Source: Castellaniella sp049671645 (GTDB lineage Bacteria > Pseudomonadota > Gammaproteobacteria > Burkholderiales > Burkholderiaceae_B). From it: a DNA stretch of 64,000 nt. Every line of letters starts with the position of its first letter. The stretch's first letter is position 1. Positions 53,336 to 61,969 of the stretch are shown in pieces. Below the pieces are notes generated by a model. The model was not told where the DNA came from. It was given only the letters and a program-made list of their open reading frames with translations, and did not search any database. Both the position numbers and the translations under genes were made by a program. The stretch covers positions 184,387 to 248,386 of the forward strand of contig NZ_JBATVG010000015.1 in NCBI RefSeq assembly GCF_049671645.1, given 5' to 3'.

Positions 53336-53722
53336 CTACATCGACGGCATGTCGTGCAGGTGCCCCGGCATCATGTTGACGTTCAGATGGTACATCACCC
53401 ACAACGACCCCGCCAAAGCAATGGCGACGATGATGACGGTGAAGATCAGCGCCAGAAGAGTCCAGCCGCCCTCGGAGCGGGAGTTCATGTGCAGGAAGTA
53501 CACCATATGCACGACCATCTGCACGGCGCCGATCAGCAGGATCGCCAGCGCAGTGGCGCCGGACCCCTCCAGGACGCCGTCCATGACCAGCCAGAACGGG
53601 ATCACGGTCAGGATCACCGACAGGACGAAGCCCGTCATGTAGCCCCGGAACGTGCTGGGCGCGTGGCCGCCCTCTCCGACGTGGGCCGCGTCATGCCCCG
53701 GCGCGATGTGGTCCTTGCTCAT
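53336..53722 (-). CDS. cyoD: Cytochrome bo quinol oxidase subunit IV
   Basis: Subunit IV is a small membrane protein that stabilises the oxidase. The 128-residue protein has three membrane helices, with the typical GFVLSVILTVIPFWLVM and AVQMVVHMVYFLHMN stretches. A His-rich C-terminus (MMPGHLHDMPSM) is slightly unusual. Its ATG overlaps the cyoC stop. The longer open frame to 53947 runs through cyoC and is not used. Confidence 0.94.
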   Translation of the reverse strand: MSKDHIAPGHDAAHVGEGGHAPSTFRGYMTGFVLSVILTVIPFWLVMDGVLEGSGATALAILLIGAVQMVVHMVYFLHMNSRSEGGWTLLALIFTVIIVAIALAGSLWVMYHLNVNMMPGHLHDMPSM

Positions 53723-54360
53723 GGCAGCACTCCCATCAGATAGACAAAGGTGAAGACGCCGATCCAGACTACGTCCAGGAAGTGCCAGAACATCGACAGG
53801 CACATCAGGCGGCGGCGGTTCTCGGGGATCAGGCCATGGCGGCCGAGCTGGAACAGCAGCGTGACGAGCCACACGATCCCGAAGGTCACGTGCAGGCCGT
53901 GGGTGCCGACCAGCGTGAAGAAGGACGAAAGAAAGGCGCTGCGCCACGGGCCGGCGCCAAGCTCGATCAGCTGGTGGAATTCGTGCAATTCCAGCCCCAG
54001 GAACGCCAACCCGAACAGGCCGGTCACGATCAGCCAGGCCAGCGTCCCGCGCAGCCGGCCGCGCTGCGATTCCAGCATGGCGAAGCCGTAGGTGATCGAC
54101 GAGAACAGCAGCATGGCCGTATTCACCGCCACCAGCGGCAGATCGAAAAGATCCGCGCCCGTCGGACCGCCGGCGTACGCCCTGCCCTGCACGCCGTACA
54201 CGGCGAACAGGCAGGCGAAGATCAGGCAGTCGCTCATCAGGTAGATCCAGAAACCGAGCAGCGTGCCGTTTTCCGGATGATGCGGTTCCCGCACGAGGAA
54301 GTCGGGAGCGGCGGCCGGGCCGCCGGCCGATTGGGGATGCAGGATATGGGTATCAGACAT
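53719..54360 (-). CDS. cyoC: Cytochrome bo quinol oxidase subunit III
   Basis: Subunit III is a five-helix membrane subunit of the heme-copper oxidase. The 213-residue protein contains GFWIYLMSDCLIFACLFAVY, ELHEFHQLIELGAGP and VGTHGLHVTFGIVWLV, the CyoC signatures. It overlaps cyoB by 8 bases and cyoD by 4, so the subunits are translationally linked. Confidence 0.96.
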   Translation of the reverse strand: MSDTHILHPQSAGGPAAAPDFLVREPHHPENGTLLGFWIYLMSDCLIFACLFAVYGVQGRAYAGGPTGADLFDLPLVAVNTAMLLFSSITYGFAMLESQRGRLRGTLAWLIVTGLFGLAFLGLELHEFHQLIELGAGPWRSAFLSSFFTLVGTHGLHVTFGIVWLVTLLFQLGRHGLIPENRRRLMCLSMFWHFLDVVWIGVFTFVYLMGVLP

Positions 54361-56344
54361 GGCGGGCCAACTGCAGAGTGCGGGCTTCCTCCGCGCGCGT
54401 CACGTCCGAGGCCAGGACGTGGGTGTCGCGGTGGTAGTTGAAGGTATGGCGGATGGCGGCGGCGATCAGGGCCGCGAAGGACGCGATCACCAGCGCCCAC
54501 ATGTGCCAGATCAGGGCAAAGCCGAGGACGGAGCTCAGCACGGCCAGCGTGAAGCCTGCGGCGGTGTTCTTCGGCATGTGGATGTCGACAAAGCCGCTCT
54601 CGGGCCGGCGATAGCCCGCCTGCTTCATGTGCCACCAGGCATCGCGCTCATGGATGCACGGCGTGAAGGCGAAGTTGTAGTCCGGCGGCGGCGACGAGGT
54701 GGACCATTCCAATGTGCGGCCGTCCCAGGGATCGCCCGTGTGGTCGCGCAATGCCTCGCGGTCGCGCCAGCTGACGTAGATCTGCACCAGGAAGAAGGCG
54801 ATGCCCAGCGCGATCAGGAAGGCGCCGACCGCGGCGACCTGGAACCAGATCTGCAGCGAGGGATCCTCGAAATGACTCAGGCGGCGGGTGACGCCCATCA
54901 GGCCCAGGATATAGAGCGGCATGAAAGCGACCCAGAATCCCACGACCCAGCACCAGAACGACCATTTGCCCCAGAACACGTTCAGGCGGAAGCCGAAGGC
55001 CTTCGGGAACCAGTAGTTGATCGCGGCGAACAGGCCGAACACCACCCCGCCGATGATGACGTTGTGGAAGTGCGCGATCAGGAACAGGCTGTTGTGCAGC
55101 ACGAAGTCGGCCGGCGGCACGGCCAGCAGCACGCCCGTCATGCCGCCGATCACGAAGGTGATCATGAAGGCCACCGTCCACATCATGGGCAGCTCGAAGC
55201 GGATGCGGCCCCGGTACATGGTGAACAGCCAGTTGAAGATCTTCGCCCCCGTGGGGATCGAGATGATCATCGTCGTGATGCCGAAGAAGGAGTTCACGCT
55301 GGCGCCCGAGCCCATGGTGAAGAAGTGGTGCAGCCAGACCAGATAGGACAGCACCGTGATCACGATGGTCGCATACACCATGGAGGTATAGCCGAACAGG
55401 CGCTTGCCGCAGTACGTGGAGGTGATCTCGGAGAACACGCCGAACAGCGGCAGAATCAGGATGTAGACCTCAGGGTGGCCCCAGATCCAGATCAGGTTCA
55501 CGTACATCATCGGATTGCCGCCCAGATCGTTGGTGAAAAACTGGGTGCCCAGGTACCGGTCCATGCCCAGCAGCGCGAGCGTGGCCGTCAGCACCGGGAA
55601 GGTGATGATGATGAGGATATTGGTGCACAGCGCGGTCCAGGTGAAGACCGGCATCTTCATGAGCTTCATGCCCGGCGCGCGCATCTTGATGATGGTGACC
55701 GCCAGATTGATCCCCGACAGCAGCGTGCCCACCCCGGCGACCTGCAGAGCCCAGATGTAGTAGTCCACCCCCACGTCGGGACTGAACGCCAGGCCCGAGA
55801 GCGGCGGATAGGCCAGCCAGCCGGTGCGGGCGAACTCGCCCACGAACAGCGACATCATCACCAGGATGGCGCCGCCGGTGGTCATCCAGAAGCTGAAGTT
55901 GTTCAGGAACGGAAAGGCCACGTCGCGCGCGCCGATCTGCAGCGGCACGATGTAGTTCATCAGGCCGGTGATGAACGGCATGGCCACGAAGAAGATCATG
56001 ATCACGCCGTGCGCGGTGAAGATCTGGTCGTAATGGTGCGGCGGCAGGTAGCCCAGCGCGTCGCCGAAGGACACCGCCTGCTGCAGGCGCATCATGGCCG
56101 CGTCGGCGAAGCCGCGCAGCAGCATCACCACGCCCAGCACCATGTACATGATGCCGATCTTCTTGTGATCGATGCTGACGACCCAGTCGCGCCACAGGGG
56201 TCCCCACAGACGGTAGCGGGTCATCAGGGCCAGGACGGCCAGCCCGATCACGGCCACGCCGGCAAAGGTGGCCACCAGGATCGGCTCGTGGTAGGGAATG
56301 GCTTCCAGGCTGAGCCGGCCCAGGATCCAGGTTCGCAAATCCAT
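54353..56344 (-). CDS. cyoB: Cytochrome bo quinol oxidase subunit I
   Basis: Subunit I holds heme b, heme o and CuB and reduces oxygen to water while pumping protons. The 663-residue protein has 15 predicted helices, WIWGHPEVYILILP (CuB histidine and cross-linked tyrosine), LVWLHHFFTMG (two further CuB histidines) and IAHFHNVIIGG (heme histidines), and the quinol-oxidase N-terminal extra helix. It lies 2 bases after cyoA. Length equals E. coli CyoB (663). Confidence 0.97.
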   Translation of the reverse strand: MDLRTWILGRLSLEAIPYHEPILVATFAGVAVIGLAVLALMTRYRLWGPLWRDWVVSIDHKKIGIMYMVLGVVMLLRGFADAAMMRLQQAVSFGDALGYLPPHHYDQIFTAHGVIMIFFVAMPFITGLMNYIVPLQIGARDVAFPFLNNFSFWMTTGGAILVMMSLFVGEFARTGWLAYPPLSGLAFSPDVGVDYYIWALQVAGVGTLLSGINLAVTIIKMRAPGMKLMKMPVFTWTALCTNILIIITFPVLTATLALLGMDRYLGTQFFTNDLGGNPMMYVNLIWIWGHPEVYILILPLFGVFSEITSTYCGKRLFGYTSMVYATIVITVLSYLVWLHHFFTMGSGASVNSFFGITTMIISIPTGAKIFNWLFTMYRGRIRFELPMMWTVAFMITFVIGGMTGVLLAVPPADFVLHNSLFLIAHFHNVIIGGVVFGLFAAINYWFPKAFGFRLNVFWGKWSFWCWVVGFWVAFMPLYILGLMGVTRRLSHFEDPSLQIWFQVAAVGAFLIALGIAFFLVQIYVSWRDREALRDHTGDPWDGRTLEWSTSSPPPDYNFAFTPCIHERDAWWHMKQAGYRRPESGFVDIHMPKNTAAGFTLAVLSSVLGFALIWHMWALVIASFAALIAAAIRHTFNYHRDTHVLASDVTRAEEARTLQLARHV

Positions 56345-56346
56345 CT

Positions 56347-57255
56347 TTACTTCTCCATAGGCTGCATGAGCTCGCTCATGCAGGTCGAACCGGGCCGCAC
56401 GCAGCGATTCAGGATCAGGCGGTACAGGTCGGGATCGACGGCCGCCCAGCGGCGCACCGGGTCGTTCTCGCTGGGCCGCTCAAGATTCAGGTAGCCCGCG
56501 CGGTCCAGGACGCCGCCGGCGGCGCGGTTCTTTTCCACCCACGCATCGAAGCCGGCCTGGTCCAGGCCATGGAAGCGGAAATGCATGCCGGAAAAGCCGG
56601 CGCCGCTGTAGTTCGCCGACATGCCCTCGTATTCCCCGGGGGCGTTGATCACCGCGTGCAGCATGGTCTGCATGCCCGGCATCGCGTAGATCTGGCCGGC
56701 CAGGGCGGGAATGAAGAAGGAATTCATCACCGAAGAAGCCGTGATCTTGAAGCGGATCGGCCGGTCTACCGGCGCGGCCAGCTCATTGACGGTGGCGAAG
56801 CCATATTCCGGATAGATGAACAACCACTTCCAGTCCAGCGCCACGACCTCGACGGTGAGCGGCTCGACATGGGCGGCCAGGGGCTTGTCCGCCGAGATCC
56901 GGCTCAGCGGACGGTAGGGATCGAGCAGGTGGGTGCTGACCCAGGTGACGCTGCCCAGCGCGATGATGATCAGCAGCGGCACCGACCAGATCACCAGTTC
57001 CAGACGGGTGGAATGATCCCAATCGGCGTCATAGCGCGCCTTGCGGTTGGTCGCCCGGTAGCGCCAGGCGAACAGGATCGTGGCGACGATCACCGGCAGG
57101 ATGACGATCAGCATCAGGCCGGTCGCCGTGTAGATCAGGTTGCGCTGCTGCAACGCCACGTCGCCCGACGGGTTCAGCAGCACGGCATCGCAGCCGCTCA
57201 GCAGCAGGGCCGAGCCGGCGCCCAGCAGTATTTTCAGGATCTTGTCGTGCCTCAT
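56347..57255 (-). CDS. cyoA: Cytochrome bo quinol oxidase subunit II
   Basis: Subunit II binds near the quinol site. The 302-residue lipoprotein precursor has lipobox LLSGC (Cys at residue 22), two membrane helices and a cupredoxin-like periplasmic domain. The CuA cysteines are absent (no Cys in the NAPGEYEGMSANYSGAGFSG region), which marks it as a quinol rather than cytochrome c oxidase. It is the first gene of cyoABCD-SURF1-regBA. cyoE, for heme o synthesis, is not in the operon. Confidence 0.96.
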   Translation of the reverse strand: MRHDKILKILLGAGSALLLSGCDAVLLNPSGDVALQQRNLIYTATGLMLIVILPVIVATILFAWRYRATNRKARYDADWDHSTRLELVIWSVPLLIIIALGSVTWVSTHLLDPYRPLSRISADKPLAAHVEPLTVEVVALDWKWLFIYPEYGFATVNELAAPVDRPIRFKITASSVMNSFFIPALAGQIYAMPGMQTMLHAVINAPGEYEGMSANYSGAGFSGMHFRFHGLDQAGFDAWVEKNRAAGGVLDRAGYLNLERPSENDPVRRWAAVDPDLYRLILNRCVRPGSTCMSELMQPMEK

Positions 57256-57298
57256 TGCCGTATGTGCCGATTCCAGGTGTATTCAAGCGAAGGCCATT

Positions 57299-57327
57299 AC
57301 TATAGATTTGAAAAGTCGAGGTGAAAA
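57299..57327 (-). promoter_or_regulatory. Predicted sigma-70 promoter of the cyo operon
   Basis: TTTTCA (57327-57322), a 17-base spacer and TATAGT (57304-57299) on the minus strand, about 44 bases before the cyoA ATG. The -35 overlaps the left arm of a 10-bp inverted repeat (57327-57385) by one base. Confidence 0.55.
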
Positions 57328-57385
57328 TTGGACATTTTGACTCATGCCCCTTCGGATGACAGGGGTACTTCGGGTAATGTCCAAT
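57327..57385. repeat. Long-spaced inverted repeat in the cyo / transporter divergent region
   Basis: ATTGGACATT (57327-57336) and AATGTCCAAT (57376-57385) are perfect 10-base arms 39 bases apart. They lie in the 213-base gap between cyoA and the transporter gene. They could be two operator half-sites or a stem. The rest of the gap shows only the cyoA promoter and the transporter's ribosome binding site. Confidence 0.6.
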
Positions 57386-57468
57386 GGCGAACCCTGCCGT
57401 CGGCATGGGATTCTACGAGCGGAGCCGCCTGCGCGCGGGCGGCTCGTATCGCAGACCAGGAGGACCCG

Positions 57469-58818
57469 ATGACCGCACATATCCTCAATACCCGTTCGCC
57501 CGGACCGCGCGCCCGGGACGACGACCAGGCCAGAACCGCCCGCCACGCCGAGGGCCACCCGTCCGTCTCCCCGGGCGACATCGCCGTCGGCGTGATCATT
57601 GGCCGCACGTCGGAATACTTCGATTTCTTCACCTACGGAATCGCGTCGGTGATCGTGTTTCCCCAGGTGTTCTTTCCGTTCGCGGATCCCCTCACCGGCA
57701 CGCTGTACGCCTTTGCCGTCTTCGCCCTGGCATTTGTCGCCCGACCCTTCGGCACGACGCTCTTCATGCACGTGCAGAAGCACTGGGGCCGGGGGGTGAA
57801 ACTGACGGCGGCGCTGTTCCTGCTGGGCACGGCCACGGCGGGCATCGCCTTCCTGCCCGCGCACGACACCCTGGGCGCGCACGCCATCGTCCTGCTGGCG
57901 CTCTTGCGCTGCCTGCAAGGCGTCGCCTGGGGCGGCTCCTGGGACGGCCTGCCCTCTTTGCTGGCCCTGAACGCGCCCGCCCGGCAACGCGGCTGGTACG
58001 CCATGCTCGGGCAACTGTCGGCGCCCTTCGGTTTCCTGGTGGCCGGCGCCCTGTTCCTGTACCTGTACACCCGCCTGGAACCCGCGGACTTCCTCGGCTG
58101 GGGCTGGCGATTCCCGTTCTTCGTGGCCTTCGCCATCAACGTCGTAGGCCTGTTCGCCCGCCTGCGGCTGGTGATGGACAATGACTTCTCGAGCCTGCTG
58201 GAAGAACGCGAACTGCGCCCGATCGGCACGCGGGAAATGGTCCGCACCCAGGGGCGGCACATCGTCACAGGCGCCTTCGCCTCGTTGGCCAGCTACGCCC
58301 TGTTCCACCTGGTCACGCTGTTTCCGCTGTCCTGGCTGGTGCTGCGGCACCAAAGGACCGTATCCCAAGTGCTGATGATCGAGCTCGTGGGCGCTGCCGT
58401 CGCCCTGGGGGCCATGCTGTATTCCGGATATCTGGCCAATCGCATCGGCCGGCGCCATACGCTGGGCCTGGTCGCCGCGCTGATCGGCGTGTTCGCTCTA
58501 GCCTCGCCCTGGCTGCTGGGCGGCGGCGCGGCAAGCCAGGACGCCTTCATCCTGATCGGCTTCGCCCTGCTGGGCCTGTCCTATGGCCAGTCCTCGGGCA
58601 CCGCCACGGCCAACTTCCTGCCGGCCTGCCGCTACACGGGCGCCGCCTTGACCGCCGATCTGGCCTGGCTGGTAGGCGCGGCCTTCGCGCCGCTGGTCGC
58701 CCTGGGCGTCTCGGACCGCTACGGCCTGGGCGGAATCAGCCTGTACCTGCTGTCGGGCGCAATCTGTACCCTGGCGGCCCTGGCCGTCAACCGCTCGGCC
58801 CGGCGCGCCGCCACCTGA
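57469..58818 (+). CDS. MFS transporter, metabolite:H+ symporter (MHS) family
   Basis: This 449-residue protein has 12 hydrophobic segments and the MHS pattern: GVIIGRTSEYFDFFTYG in helix 1 with the conserved acidic residue, FARPFG replaced by FVARPFGTTLFMH, and RCLQGVAWGGSWDG in helix 4. Relatives carry shikimate, 2-oxoglutarate, proline-betaine or citrate; the substrate here cannot be read from sequence. The ATG has AGGAGG at good distance, so 57469 is preferred to the longer frame from 57328. It is divergent from cyoA and converges on trpF. Confidence 0.88.
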   Translation: MTAHILNTRSPGPRARDDDQARTARHAEGHPSVSPGDIAVGVIIGRTSEYFDFFTYGIASVIVFPQVFFPFADPLTGTLYAFAVFALAFVARPFGTTLFMHVQKHWGRGVKLTAALFLLGTATAGIAFLPAHDTLGAHAIVLLALLRCLQGVAWGGSWDGLPSLLALNAPARQRGWYAMLGQLSAPFGFLVAGALFLYLYTRLEPADFLGWGWRFPFFVAFAINVVGLFARLRLVMDNDFSSLLEERELRPIGTREMVRTQGRHIVTGAFASLASYALFHLVTLFPLSWLVLRHQRTVSQVLMIELVGAAVALGAMLYSGYLANRIGRRHTLGLVAALIGVFALASPWLLGGGAASQDAFILIGFALLGLSYGQSSGTATANFLPACRYTGAALTADLAWLVGAAFAPLVALGVSDRYGLGGISLYLLSGAICTLAALAVNRSARRAAT

Positions 58819-58843
58819 CGCCGGGCCGCGCAGGACGGACGAT

Positions 58844-59515
58844 TCAGGCCATGCGCGCGGCGTCGGCGGCGCTCACCGCGCGCATGAAGGCCTCGATTCT
58901 GGCGACGTCCTTGAGCCCGGGCGCGGTTTCCACCCCGCTGCTGACATCCACCGCGAAGGGGTGCCAGCGGGCAATATCATGGCCGACCGTCCCGGCCGTC
59001 AGCCCGCCGGACAGCACCAGGGCAGGCGCATCATCGCCGCGCGGCACCTGCGACAGCAAATCGGCATCGAGGCGCTGGCCGCTGCCGCCATACGCAGGGC
59101 TGTAGCTGTCGAACAGCCAGCCGCTGGCGTCGTCATAGGCCTGGCAGGCCGCGCCCAGGGCGGCCGCCGTATCCAGGCCGGGAGCGCCGACACGAAAGGC
59201 CTTCAGGTAACGGGCGCCGAACTGCCGGCAGAAATCGGCGGATTCATCGCCATGAAACTGCAGGAGATCGGGCCGCACGGCGTCCAGCACCCGGCGGACG
59301 TCGTCCGCCGGCGGGTTGACGAACAGGGCCACCACGGAGACGAAGGCCGGCGCCTGAGCCCGCAGCTCGGCCGCCTGCGCCAGGGTCACGCACCGCCGGC
59401 TGGCGGGATAGAACACCAGGCCGATGGCATCCGCCCCGGCCCGCACCGCCGCCCGCGCATCGGCCGGGCGAGTCAGGCCGCAGATCTTGACGCGCGTGCG
59501 GTCCGACGACATCAC
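58844..59515 (-). CDS. trpF: Phosphoribosylanthranilate isomerase TrpF
   Basis: TrpF performs the third step of tryptophan synthesis from chorismate (Amadori rearrangement). The 223-residue TIM barrel starts MMSSDRTRVKICGLTRPADA, with the catalytic cysteine in KICG and the aspartate in the LFDSYSPAYGGSG-type and AVDVSSGVE regions, all family hallmarks. It overlaps the TRAP dctM gene stop by 4 bases. The expected trpB, trpA and accD genes do not follow; instead a convergent MHS transporter does. Confidence 0.95.
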   Translation of the reverse strand: MMSSDRTRVKICGLTRPADARAAVRAGADAIGLVFYPASRRCVTLAQAAELRAQAPAFVSVVALFVNPPADDVRRVLDAVRPDLLQFHGDESADFCRQFGARYLKAFRVGAPGLDTAAALGAACQAYDDASGWLFDSYSPAYGGSGQRLDADLLSQVPRGDDAPALVLSGGLTAGTVGHDIARWHPFAVDVSSGVETAPGLKDVARIEAFMRAVSAADAARMA

Positions 59516-61185
59516 TGGAAGCCTCCGCCCGCGTCACCGGACCCATAGGTATCCTGGCCATAGGCGCTGTCCTGGCCAAAGGTCACGGAATCCGGATTGA
59601 TCGTTGGCGCCGCGCTCTTGTAATGCGTGACCATCCCCGGGAAGCTGAGCACCGCGATCACCATCAGGACCTGGATGACGATGAAAGGAATCGAACCCCA
59701 GTAGATCTGCGCCGTCGTGACCTTGCGGATCAGCTTGCCGGTCACCCGGTCGTGATAGTCCTCCTTCGGGGCCACCGAACGCAGATAGAACAGCGCGAAG
59801 CCGAAAGGCGGATGCACGAAGGACGTTTGCATATTGACGGCCAGCAGCACGCCGAACCAGATCAGATCGATGCCCATCTTGTCGGCCACCGGCCCCAGCA
59901 GCGGCACGATGATGAAGGCCAGCTCGAAGAAATCCAGGAAGAACGCCAGGAAGAAGGTGATCAGGCTGACCACGATCAGGAAGCCCAGTTCCCCGCCCGG
60001 GACATGCAGCAGCAGTTGTTCGACCCAGATGTCGCCGTTGATGCCCCGGAAGCTGAGACTGAAGATCGTCGAACCCACCAGGATGAAAATGACGAAACAC
60101 GTCAGCCGGGCCGTGCTTTCCATGGCCTGGCGCAACTGCGACATGGAAAACCGCCTGCGCGACACCGCCATGATCAAGGCCCCGACGGCCCCCATGGCGC
60201 CGCCTTCTGTGGGCGTGGCCACCCCGATGAAAATCGTGCCCAGCACCAGGAAGATCAGGGCCAGCGGCGGAATCATGACGAACACGACCTGTTCCGCCAG
60301 GGACGAGAGCCAGCCCAGGCGCAGCAGTTTGTTGCCCAAGGCCATCGCCAGCGCGGCCACCCCCCAGATCAGCAGGATGATGACGACCCGCTCGTCCACG
60401 GGAATGTCGGCATGGGAACGAAAATAATACTGGGACCCCCAATGCGCCACAGCGGCGGCGATCACCGTCAGGACCACCAGGGAGCGCAGGCCTCGGCGGC
60501 CGCGCGCGTCCACTTCGCCCCGGGCCTCCGGCGGCAGCGCCGGGGCATAGCTGGGCCGGAGAAAAGCCACGACAAACACATACACCATGTAGGCGCCCGC
60601 CAGCAGCAGGCCCGGCAGCATGGCCCCCCGGTACATGTCGCCGATGGAGCGGCCCAGCTGATCGGCCAGCACGATCAGCACCAGGGACGGCGGAATGATC
60701 TGCGACAAGGTGCCCGAGGCGGCGATCACGCCCGCGGCCAGGCGCCGGTCGTAGCCGTAGCGCAGCATGATGGGAAGGGAAATCAGCCCCATGGAAATCA
60801 CCGAGGCCGAGACCACCCCCGTGGTCGCCGCCAGCAGGGCGCCGACGAAGACCACCGCGATCGCCAGGCCCCCGCGCAGCGGACCGAACAGTCGGCCCAC
60901 AGTGTCCAGAAGGTCCTCAGCCATGCCTGACCGTTCGAGGATCAGGCCCATGAAGGTGAAAAACGGCACGGCCAGCAAGGAATCATTGCTCACGATGCCG
61001 AAGATCCGCTGGGGCAAGGCCTGGAACAGCAGCGGACTCATCAGGTTCAGATCAATGGCCACCAGACCATACACCACGCCGGTCGCCGCCAGGGAAAAGG
61101 CCACCGGAAAGCCGAACAGCAGGAATACGATCAGGTTGAAAAACATGATCGGGGCGAGATTATTGACTAGAAACTCCATGATCAA
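59512..61185 (-). CDS. TRAP transporter large permease (DctM / FcbT3-like)
   Basis: This 557-residue membrane protein is the large TRAP subunit, with about 14 hydrophobic segments and the DctM motifs SLLAVPFFTFMGLILERSG and GTLSQIIPPSLVLIVLADQLG. It is longer than classic DctM (about 430), matching the FcbT3 subgroup (mannitol / chloroaromatic type). It overlaps dctQ by 4 bases upstream and trpF by 4 bases downstream. No periplasmic binding protein (DctP) is present in the window. Confidence 0.92.
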   Translation of the reverse strand: MIMEFLVNNLAPIMFFNLIVFLLFGFPVAFSLAATGVVYGLVAIDLNLMSPLLFQALPQRIFGIVSNDSLLAVPFFTFMGLILERSGMAEDLLDTVGRLFGPLRGGLAIAVVFVGALLAATTGVVSASVISMGLISLPIMLRYGYDRRLAAGVIAASGTLSQIIPPSLVLIVLADQLGRSIGDMYRGAMLPGLLLAGAYMVYVFVVAFLRPSYAPALPPEARGEVDARGRRGLRSLVVLTVIAAAVAHWGSQYYFRSHADIPVDERVVIILLIWGVAALAMALGNKLLRLGWLSSLAEQVVFVMIPPLALIFLVLGTIFIGVATPTEGGAMGAVGALIMAVSRRRFSMSQLRQAMESTARLTCFVIFILVGSTIFSLSFRGINGDIWVEQLLLHVPGGELGFLIVVSLITFFLAFFLDFFELAFIIVPLLGPVADKMGIDLIWFGVLLAVNMQTSFVHPPFGFALFYLRSVAPKEDYHDRVTGKLIRKVTTAQIYWGSIPFIVIQVLMVIAVLSFPGMVTHYKSAAPTINPDSVTFGQDSAYGQDTYGSGDAGGGFQ

Positions 61186-61796
61186 CGTCCCCGCGCCGAT
61201 TCAACTGACTGGCCGGCCTGCTGCTGGGCCAGGATATCCTCGACGAGGGCTTCCTCGTCGCTCTTGCCGCTGGACACCTGCATGGGATTGGCGCACCGGC
61301 CTCGCAAGAACCCGATGCATTTGATCAGATGCGACAGCCCCGCCAGGACCAGCAGGGCGAAACCCACCGGAATGAGCAGCTTGGCCGGCCAGCGGATCAG
61401 GCCTTCCGTGTTCGAGGACAGTTCGTGCGTGATGTAGGATTCCCAGAAAAACGGGATCGACAACCACAGCACAAGACAGGCCGCCGGCATGAGAAAAAAC
61501 ACAACGCCGAAGATCTCGATACCGACCTGGGCGCGTTCAGGAAGCTTCTGCGACAGCACATCCACCCGGACATGTTCATTGCGCAAGAAGGTATAACCGG
61601 CCGCAAGCAGGAAGATCGCGCCGAACAGATACCACTGCAATTCCAGCCAGGCGTTGGAACTGAGGCTGAAGAGCTTGCGCATCACGGCGTTGCCCGCGCT
61701 GATCACAGCCACGATCAGGACCAGCCAGGTCACCGCGCGGCCCACCCACGTGTTCAGGGCGTCTATCCACCCCGCCATTCTTAGAAGAATTCTCAT
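61182..61796 (-). CDS. TRAP transporter small permease (DctQ / FcbT2-like)
   Basis: This 204-residue protein has four membrane helices with the DctQ-type LFSLSSNAWLELQWYLFG and NEHVRVDVL motifs; the FcbT2-type C-terminal extension is charged. The start at 61796 is one of several possible; the open frame continues to 62147 into the truA gene region. A 173-base gap separates it from truA, holding a TAGAAT -10-like box on the minus strand (61910-61915 region) but no convincing -35. Confidence 0.88.
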   Translation of the reverse strand: MRILLRMAGWIDALNTWVGRAVTWLVLIVAVISAGNAVMRKLFSLSSNAWLELQWYLFGAIFLLAAGYTFLRNEHVRVDVLSQKLPERAQVGIEIFGVVFFLMPAACLVLWLSIPFFWESYITHELSSNTEGLIRWPAKLLIPVGFALLVLAGLSHLIKCIGFLRGRCANPMQVSSGKSDEEALVEDILAQQQAGQSVESARGR

Positions 61797-61969
61797 TGGT
61801 CGCCCACAGAACACAAAACCACCCGGTCGCCCGACAGTGGAATATCCGTGCCAGGCCGGCCCGATGACTGGATCCGAGCGCCTGACACACGTTGCAAAGT
61901 GTTCAATTCTATCCGATGGGATGGGGCGTCCACCATGGTAATGACCCGAAAAAGACAGGAAGTCGGCGG

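Noticed and set aside
61797..61969. Missing TRAP binding-protein gene in the truA-dctQ gap
   Set aside because: The gap is only 173 bases and no frame encodes a signal peptide or a DctP-like sequence.
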